From Patescibacteria group bacterium (GTDB taxonomy: Bacteria > Patescibacteriota > JABMPQ01 > JAHIRA01), in contig JAHIRA010000138.1 of assembly GCA_018818905.1 (NCBI GenBank), positions 1 to 9,321 on the forward strand: a DNA stretch of 9,321 bases, given 5' to 3'. A program made the position numbers and the translations under genes. The notes beneath the pieces are model-generated. The model was not told the origin of the DNA. It was given only the letters and a program-made list of their open reading frames with translations, and ran no database searches. How positions within the stretch are numbered: the stretch's first letter is position 1; each line of letters starts with the position of its first letter. This document shows, piece by piece, positions 5,846-9,321 of the stretch.

Positions 5846-5874
5846 AGTATATTACATGATTTTGGCTTTGTCAA
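5846..5874 (-). promoter_or_regulatory. consensus-like promoter of the zinc-finger gene
   Basis: On the minus strand TTGACA (5874-5869) and TATACT (5851-5846) are exactly 17 nt apart, one of the best promoters in the window. The transcript would begin near 5839 and has a leader of about 45 nt with the SD GGAGG. Confidence 0.85.
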
Positions 5875-5945
5875 GGGTTTTTTGCTTCAAAGCAGGTTCT
5901 CTGTGCTACTATGCATCAACAAAAAGATTTCATTGTTTGCATTAA

Positions 5946-5970
5946 GGCTCCAGCCAGAAGGCCTGGAGCC
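5946..5970 (-). repeat. hairpin copy 1 of a repeated inverted sequence
   Basis: GGCTCCAG (5946-5953) pairs with CTGGAGCC (5963-5970), and CC/GG extends the stem past a one-base bulge to an AGAA loop. It shares the outer GGCTCCA...TGGAGCC arms with the hairpin at 6046-6069. The minus-strand tail (TTAATG) is a poor T run, so it is at best a weak second terminator. The 232 nt from 5876 to 6108 otherwise hold only a GCTTGCAAGC palindrome and no credible gene. Confidence 0.6.
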
Positions 5971-6041
5971 AGCTTGCAAGCCAGCAGCTTTTGCTTATAT
6001 TTTCATCATAAGTGTAACAATGAAAGGACTCTTAAGATTTC

Positions 6042-6069
6042 AAAAGGCTCCAACCAGGAGGTTGGAGCC
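6042..6069 (-). terminator. terminator of the secreted-protein gene (hairpin copy 2)
   Basis: GGCTCCAACC (6046-6055) pairs perfectly with GGTTGGAGCC (6060-6069) around a 4-nt loop; on the minus strand the stem is followed by TTTTG. It lies 40 nt after the stop codon at 6109. The 10-bp GC-rich stem is strong although the T tail is short. Confidence 0.75.
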
Positions 6070-6108
6070 AACAGAGAGAGGATTATGGGAACCGAATATC
6101 GCTGGAAT

Positions 6109-7257
6109 TTAATTCACGCTACCGTCTTGAACCGGCACAGTGTTTCCGCAATAAACTGAGCCGGCGGTATTAACCGAACAGATACGATAGTAGTAAGTCC
6201 CGCTTGAAGAAGTAGTCACATCTTCGTCCGTGTAAGTAATTTGGTCTTTGGTTTTGACAGCAATGTAGCCATCTTCTGGGTAGGTCGGAGAAGAATCGGT
6301 TTGTGAACGAACGACTTTGTAATACTTAAAGTTGCTTTCTGTATTTTTGGTCCAAGACAGGTCAACTCCGTTTTGGTCAGCAGTTGCCGATAGAGTTGGG
6401 GCGGTTAGTGCCGTCTCGCTAGATGTATTCTCGGCCGTAACTTTGACTACATTGGAGCATTCTTCTTGAGTAGAGGAGCTAGTAGATTCACTTTGGGCTC
6501 CAGCAGTTGATGAGTAGAGAATACAAGTCCGGTAGTAATAGGACTTGCCGTTGACAGCAGAAGAGTCAGTGTAGGTCAGAGTATCAATATTAGAGACAGC
6601 TTTGATGTATCCATCTTTGGAATAAGTTGGGTCATCATTGGTTTCGGAACGCACAACTTTGTAGTACTTGAAGTTGCTACCACGATTACTTTTGGTCCAA
6701 GAAAGATTGACGCCATCTGACTGTGGATCGGCAGAAAGAATGACGTTGGCGTCTCCAGAGCGAACAGTTTCAGTGTTGTCGTCTGTAGTATCTGTGGTAA
6801 TTGTTCCAAGATCATCGTTGGTTACTCCAAGTCCCAAATTTCTCATCAGTTGAAAAGCATCAGCCGGACGGCCCATAAAGTATCTCTTGCCATTCACTGG
6901 CGAAACATACCAGGCTTCACCATTCTGCTCAACTTGAAGCAAAATTCTTCCCTTAACACGGTTAACCATGCTTTGGTCACCGGAAGAGTTGCTGTTGTAT
7001 TCGGGAACTTTGGCCAAATCTGCATCAGTCACACCAAGAGAAAGGAATCTCATGATATCAAAAGCATCTGTGGGCCTACCCAGATAATAGCGGTTCAGGT
7101 TTGCTGGATTGACATACCAAGCTTCACCATTGGATTGAACCTGAAGTAGAATACGGCCTTTGACTTTTTCGGCGATGGAAGTCGAGTCTCCAGCTTGGGT
7201 CACAAACGGAGTGACCACAAAAACTAGGGCCAATAAGGCCACCAAGAATTTTTTCAT
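6109..7257 (-). CDS. secreted surface protein with two CPR-type repeats and two FN3-like domains (382 aa)
   Basis: A clear signal peptide (MKKFLVALLALVFVVTPFVTQA, cut after about residue 22) exports it. Two copies of one domain follow at about 31-80 and 101-150, 70 residues apart. Each runs VKGRILLQV..NGEAWYV.P...RY..GRP.DAF..MR.L.LGVT..DL. I know this pattern as a common surface domain in CPR bacteria without an assigned function; the aromatic core suggests binding to a wall polymer or sugar. After a Thr/Asp-rich linker (151-168) come two fibronectin-III-like repeats (about 171-276 and 286-376) sharing LSWTK...NFKYYKVVRS....PTY..DGYI and a TYTD strand. Each has two cysteines (245/267 and 360/370) that could form disulfides. 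No membrane anchor or sorting motif is visible at the C-terminus. SD is weak (AGAG). Likely an adhesion or envelope protein, by inference from domain type. Confidence 0.85.
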   Translation of the reverse strand: MKKFLVALLALVFVVTPFVTQAGDSTSIAEKVKGRILLQVQSNGEAWYVNPANLNRYYLGRPTDAFDIMRFLSLGVTDADLAKVPEYNSNSSGDQSMVNRVKGRILLQVEQNGEAWYVSPVNGKRYFMGRPADAFQLMRNLGLGVTNDDLGTITTDTTDDNTETVRSGDANVILSADPQSDGVNLSWTKSNRGSNFKYYKVVRSETNDDPTYSKDGYIKAVSNIDTLTYTDSSAVNGKSYYYRTCILYSSTAGAQSESTSSSTQEECSNVVKVTAENTSSETALTAPTLSATADQNGVDLSWTKNTESNFKYYKVVRSQTDSSPTYPEDGYIAVKTKDQITYTDEDVTTSSSGTYYYRICSVNTAGSVYCGNTVPVQDGSVN

Positions 7258-7293
7258 TTTGTTTCTCTGTTAATAACTAATATTTCCGCTATC

Positions 7294-7302
7294 ATTATAA
7301 CA
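7294..7302 (-). promoter_or_regulatory. extended -10 promoter of the secreted-protein gene
   Basis: On the minus strand TGTTATAAT (7302-7294) is a perfect TATAAT with the TGn extension. No good -35 is present at 17 nt, as expected for an extended -10 promoter. The leader is about 30 nt. Confidence 0.6.
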
Positions 7303-7435
7303 TAGTTTTCTTTAATGAGTAGCAGTTCAGATTTATAGCCCATGACTCTTGTAGATTTTGTTTAGATACAAGTTGATTGGTAGTTTTTTCTCTAAGAGGG
7401 CAAAATGAGAGGAAATAAAAAATCTTGAGAGGTAA

Positions 7436-7463
7436 TTGAACTTATTGTACTATCAGGTATAAT
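7436..7463 (+). promoter_or_regulatory. promoter of the 7527-8995 gene pair
   Basis: TTGAAC at 7436-7441 and TATAAT at 7458-7463 are 16 nt apart. Three AGAGG units lie just upstream (7395, 7408 and 7428), two of them 20 nt apart, on the same face of the helix; they may be activator sites or chance. The rest of the 270-nt divergent gap (7258-7526) shows nothing else. Confidence 0.55.
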
Positions 7464-7526
7464 TGAGGAAAGAAAATGTTGATAAAGTCCAGGAGTGTAT
7501 CATAAAGAATCAATAGAAATCAATTT

Positions 7527-8672
7527 ATGGGAGAAAAAACTTCACCAGAGTCTTTCAATAGAATAAAAAACGAATCAAAAGCAGAGCTATCAAATGAAGA
7601 AAGCTACGAATCAAAGACTTCAAGAGAATATTTTGAGGATTGGGAGAAAATAGCACTAGAAGGAGTTGTGGATTTGGGAGTGATCAAAAAAAGTATTAAA
7701 CAAGCTGAGAAAGAAAGGAAAAGCTACTACGAACGCCTTGCGAAAGAAACGGGGACTAGCGTTGAGAGTGCCAAACGGCAATTGCAAGAAAAAGTAGATG
7801 GTCTTGTTGAGAGGTCGGAGTTTTTTGTTTGTGTCGAGCCTTGTGTCCTGGAAAAAATATTAGAAGAAGGGCGGTGGAAGAATAGCTATGAAGGAGTAAA
7901 ATCTCCTGGTAGCAGGAATGAACCGTATTACCGTGCAGTGAAAGAAAAAGAAATGTTTGGTTTTAATGGTGAGATAGAAATGTATCCTGAGGAGGAGTAT
8001 GGTGATGACTATGAGGAGGTCTGGGAGGATGAAGAAGGAGAAGAGTATCCAGTACTTTATCACGTTTATGATGGATTTATGATTCGAGCTGATGAGTCTC
8101 CACCGGAAAAAGACAATTTGTACTACGCTCATAAATATCCTGATGCATTCATAGACAAAAATGCAGATCAAAGACCAATATATGGTTACTTCTCAGACGA
8201 AGAGCATGGGGCAATTAATTCAGTTGGTACAATTCCTCCGCCAACATCAGTGGCCCATTATGGAAGAATTAATGTCAAAGTTAGAAAAGAGCGAGCGCTT
8301 GATAAAGCAACTCTTTCATTTTCAGATACTTTGGATCGTGATTCAATATGTTCGCCGGCCAGGAAGCCGCATTTTACTAGTTTTCCGATTTCAGCTAGTG
8401 AAGTTTTTGGTGAAATTTGTCTAAAAGGTTCTGGTTTCTTGGATAGAATTGACAAAACGAGTGTCACAAATATGGGAGATGAAGAAGATAATGATTGCAT
8501 CCCCTACACCGAAGTACAGTATCATGGACAATTAACGTTAGGTGATGTTGAATCGATCTATATATCCGCAAATAATGGACTTACCTTGGAAGAGGTTAAA
8601 AAAGTGAAAGAAGAAATTGCTGCATATAATGAAAAACATCCAAAATCGGCTATTACATTAATTGAACACTAA
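7527..8672 (+). CDS. unknown protein with a toxin-like (possible ADP-ribosyltransferase-fold) C-terminal region (381 aa)
   Basis: No upstream in-frame start exists before a stop at 7503, so the ATG at 7527 is the start despite lacking an SD. Residues 1-95 are charged and helical. From about 97 the pattern changes: FVCVEPCVLEKILEEGRWKNS (99-119) with an E..MFG block (141-145), an acidic insert (155-175), RPIYGYF (216-222), HYGRINVKV (244-252), LSFSDTLD (263-270) and YTEVQYHGQLTLGDVESI (327-344). From memory this order (..LE.IL.DGRFK.., ..P.YGY.., YG...V.L, .T.GDS, .EAQ.HG...L.D...) is shared by C-terminal regions of actinobacterial toxin-like and DUF3626-type proteins. The aromatic/SD/ExQ spacing recalls ADP-ribosyltransferase folds, but catalytic residues are not proven. 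There is no signal peptide or membrane helix. It is followed 2 nt later by a small acidic protein, the layout of a toxin-immunity pair. The gene call is sure, the function is not. Confidence 0.8.
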   Translation: MGEKTSPESFNRIKNESKAELSNEESYESKTSREYFEDWEKIALEGVVDLGVIKKSIKQAEKERKSYYERLAKETGTSVESAKRQLQEKVDGLVERSEFFVCVEPCVLEKILEEGRWKNSYEGVKSPGSRNEPYYRAVKEKEMFGFNGEIEMYPEEEYGDDYEEVWEDEEGEEYPVLYHVYDGFMIRADESPPEKDNLYYAHKYPDAFIDKNADQRPIYGYFSDEEHGAINSVGTIPPPTSVAHYGRINVKVRKERALDKATLSFSDTLDRDSICSPARKPHFTSFPISASEVFGEICLKGSGFLDRIDKTSVTNMGDEEDNDCIPYTEVQYHGQLTLGDVESIYISANNGLTLEEVKKVKEEIAAYNEKHPKSAITLIEH

Positions 8673-8674
8673 CA

Positions 8675-8995
8675 ATGAAAAATATTACCCCCATTAAACA
8701 ACTTGGAAACAGCGTGCTCGTTGTACATAGCAAAAGCATTCCCTACATTGGGAAAAAACATGCTCTTGAAGTGAAATGTATCAAAATTGATTTTGATCTT
8801 TCTTCCGTTGATTCTCTAATTGAGCTAGAAAAACATCTTAAATTCAATCCATGGGAAGATGTGTCGGATGACGAGTCAAGTTCTATATTGAGAAGAATGC
8901 AAGAATCTTTTAGTGAAAAAGATATAAGTGAAAAAATAGCAAAACCTTTATCAGAGAGTTACTCAACTAGTTCTTTTGAAGGGCTGGATCAGTAA
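8675..8995 (+). CDS. small acidic protein, possible partner/immunity protein of the 7527 gene (106 aa)
   Basis: I do not recognise a family. The ATG lies 2 nt after the stop of the preceding gene, so the two are almost certainly co-transcribed and translationally coupled. The first 40 residues look like a small beta structure (SVLVVHSKSIPYIGKKHALEVKCIKIDF); the rest is helical and rich in E, D and S (WEDVSDDESSS, SFSEKDISEKI). The protein is net acidic, with no signal peptide or membrane helix. Position and charge would suit an inhibitor of the upstream protein, but this is guilt by association only. An insertion sequence begins 10 nt after the stop codon, so any further gene of this unit may have been cut off. 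Confidence 0.65.
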   Translation: MKNITPIKQLGNSVLVVHSKSIPYIGKKHALEVKCIKIDFDLSSVDSLIELEKHLKFNPWEDVSDDESSSILRRMQESFSEKDISEKIAKPLSESYSTSSFEGLDQ

Positions 8996-9005
8996 CCAAA
9001 TATAG

Positions 9006-9321
9006 TGGACTGCCCGTCTAGACAATAATACTAGTAAATTAAGGTGTACTTTTAAAATTATTTGAAAAATGTACTTGGGTCGGAGTTTGGTAGTTTAGAG
9101 ACTGGTGTCTTCTTTTTTCATTGTAGAATCGAAGGTATTCGGAAAGTCCTCGGTAAGCTTCTTTGAAATTGTCATACTCGGTTAAGTAAACATTTTCATA
9201 TTTAACTGATCGCCATAGTCTTTCAGTAAAAATATTGTCCATACATCTGCCTCTACCATCCATACTTATTCGAATTTCTTTTTCTTCTAAAACTGAGATG
9301 TAGTCTTGACTGGTGAACTGA
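9006..9321 (-). mobile_element. 3' end of an IS3-family insertion sequence, cut by the window edge
   Basis: The likely terminus is TGGACTGCCCGTC at 9006-9018, which has the TG..C.G.CCC look of IS3-family ends; the facing end lies outside the window, so the inverted repeat and target duplication cannot be tested. The transposase coding sequence begins 20-35 nt inside this end, the usual spacing. The palindrome GTCTAGAC at 9015-9022 sits within the proposed end. Confidence 0.7.
9039..9321 (-). CDS. IS3-family transposase OrfB, C-terminal part (partial at window edge)
   Basis: The frame continues to the window edge beyond the internal Met at 9263, beginning QFTSQDYISVLEEKEIRIS, so this is the C-terminal 93 residues of an rve-type (DDE) transposase. 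The block SMDGRGRCMDNIFTERLWRS carries the last catalytic glutamate (in FTERLW), followed by VKYENVYLTEY and the C-terminal FYNEKRRHQSLNYQTP motif that is diagnostic for IS3/IS150-type OrfB. The last two acidic residues' partners (first D and second D of the triad) lie outside the window. The reading frame shows no stop or frameshift in the part visible, so the element may be intact. Confidence 0.9.
   Translation of the reverse strand, partial: QFTSQDYISVLEEKEIRISMDGRGRCMDNIFTERLWRSVKYENVYLTEYDNFKEAYRGLSEYLRFYNEKRRHQSLNYQTPTQVHFSNNFKSTP

Noticed and set aside
5880..5898. Hairpin TGCTT-CA-AAGCA near 5880-5892 as a terminator
   Set aside because: The stem is only five pairs and no T run follows on either strand.
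5946..6069. CRISPR-like repeat pair
   Set aside because: Only two imperfect hairpin copies, no regular spacer and no cas gene nearby.
5825..6112. Plus-strand open frame of 95 codons across the non-coding stretch, and a second one at 5911-6159
   Set aside because: They read through the promoter and both hairpins, lack an SD and have no coherent protein pattern.
7860..8171. Minus-strand open frame of 103 codons rich in I, F and L
   Set aside because: It is opposite the acidic part of the 381-aa gene; the hydrophobic look comes from the complement of Glu/Asp codons.

Overview
The window looks like a piece of a chromosome from an uncultured Candidate Phyla Radiation (Patescibacteria) type bacterium. 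This is an inference. It rests on (i) the duplicated surface domain with the pattern KGRILLQV..NGEAWYV.P...RY..GRP.DAF and (ii) the Cys-rich lipoprotein ending in GCNPACVV...INWRCTG, both of which I associate with that group. Moderate A+T, short A-rich leaders without Shine-Dalgarno (SD) sites, and compact gene packing agree with it. The standard genetic code fits every gene. No rRNA, tRNA, CRISPR or replication origin was seen.

Layout. 1-852: an isolated gene for a one-helix membrane protein with a very basic tail, closed by a clear intrinsic terminator. 870-3213: a plus-strand operon behind a near-consensus promoter. It encodes an HdeD/DUF308 membrane protein, a TMEM175-type (DUF1211) cation channel, a small Cys-rich lipoprotein and a stand-alone H-NOX (heme NO/O2-binding) sensor domain. 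3222-3578 (minus): a SpoIIAA-like/STAS-SEC14 small protein, convergent with the operon across a two-way terminator. 3678-3989: an unknown 103-aa protein with its own promoter and SD. 3992-5365 (minus): glutamate decarboxylase, with a palindrome over its promoter. 5489-5794 (minus): a small HX3CX2C zinc-finger protein of the anti-sigma type, with a textbook promoter and terminator. 5876-6108: non-coding, with two similar hairpins. 6109-7257 (minus): a secreted protein with two copies of the CPR surface domain and two fibronectin-III-like repeats. 7258-7526: a divergent promoter region. 7527-8995: two-gene unit with a 381-aa protein whose C-terminal half resembles a domain seen at the ends of actinobacterial toxin-like proteins, followed 2 nt later by a 106-aa acidic protein. 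9006-9321 (minus): the end of an IS3-family insertion sequence that runs off the window.

How it may work together. HdeD and glutamate decarboxylase are both acid-resistance proteins in enterobacteria. Here they lie within 3 kb of each other together with a TMEM175 channel (a family that passes K+ and, in some members, protons) and a heme gas sensor. A small stress-response neighbourhood (acid, K+/H+ balance, nitric oxide) is a reasonable reading, but no glutamate/GABA antiporter is present in the window. The 7527-8995 pair beside the IS element is the best candidate for an undescribed effector/toxin-immunity-like system. The right-hand part looks accessory, while the left and centre look like resident genes.
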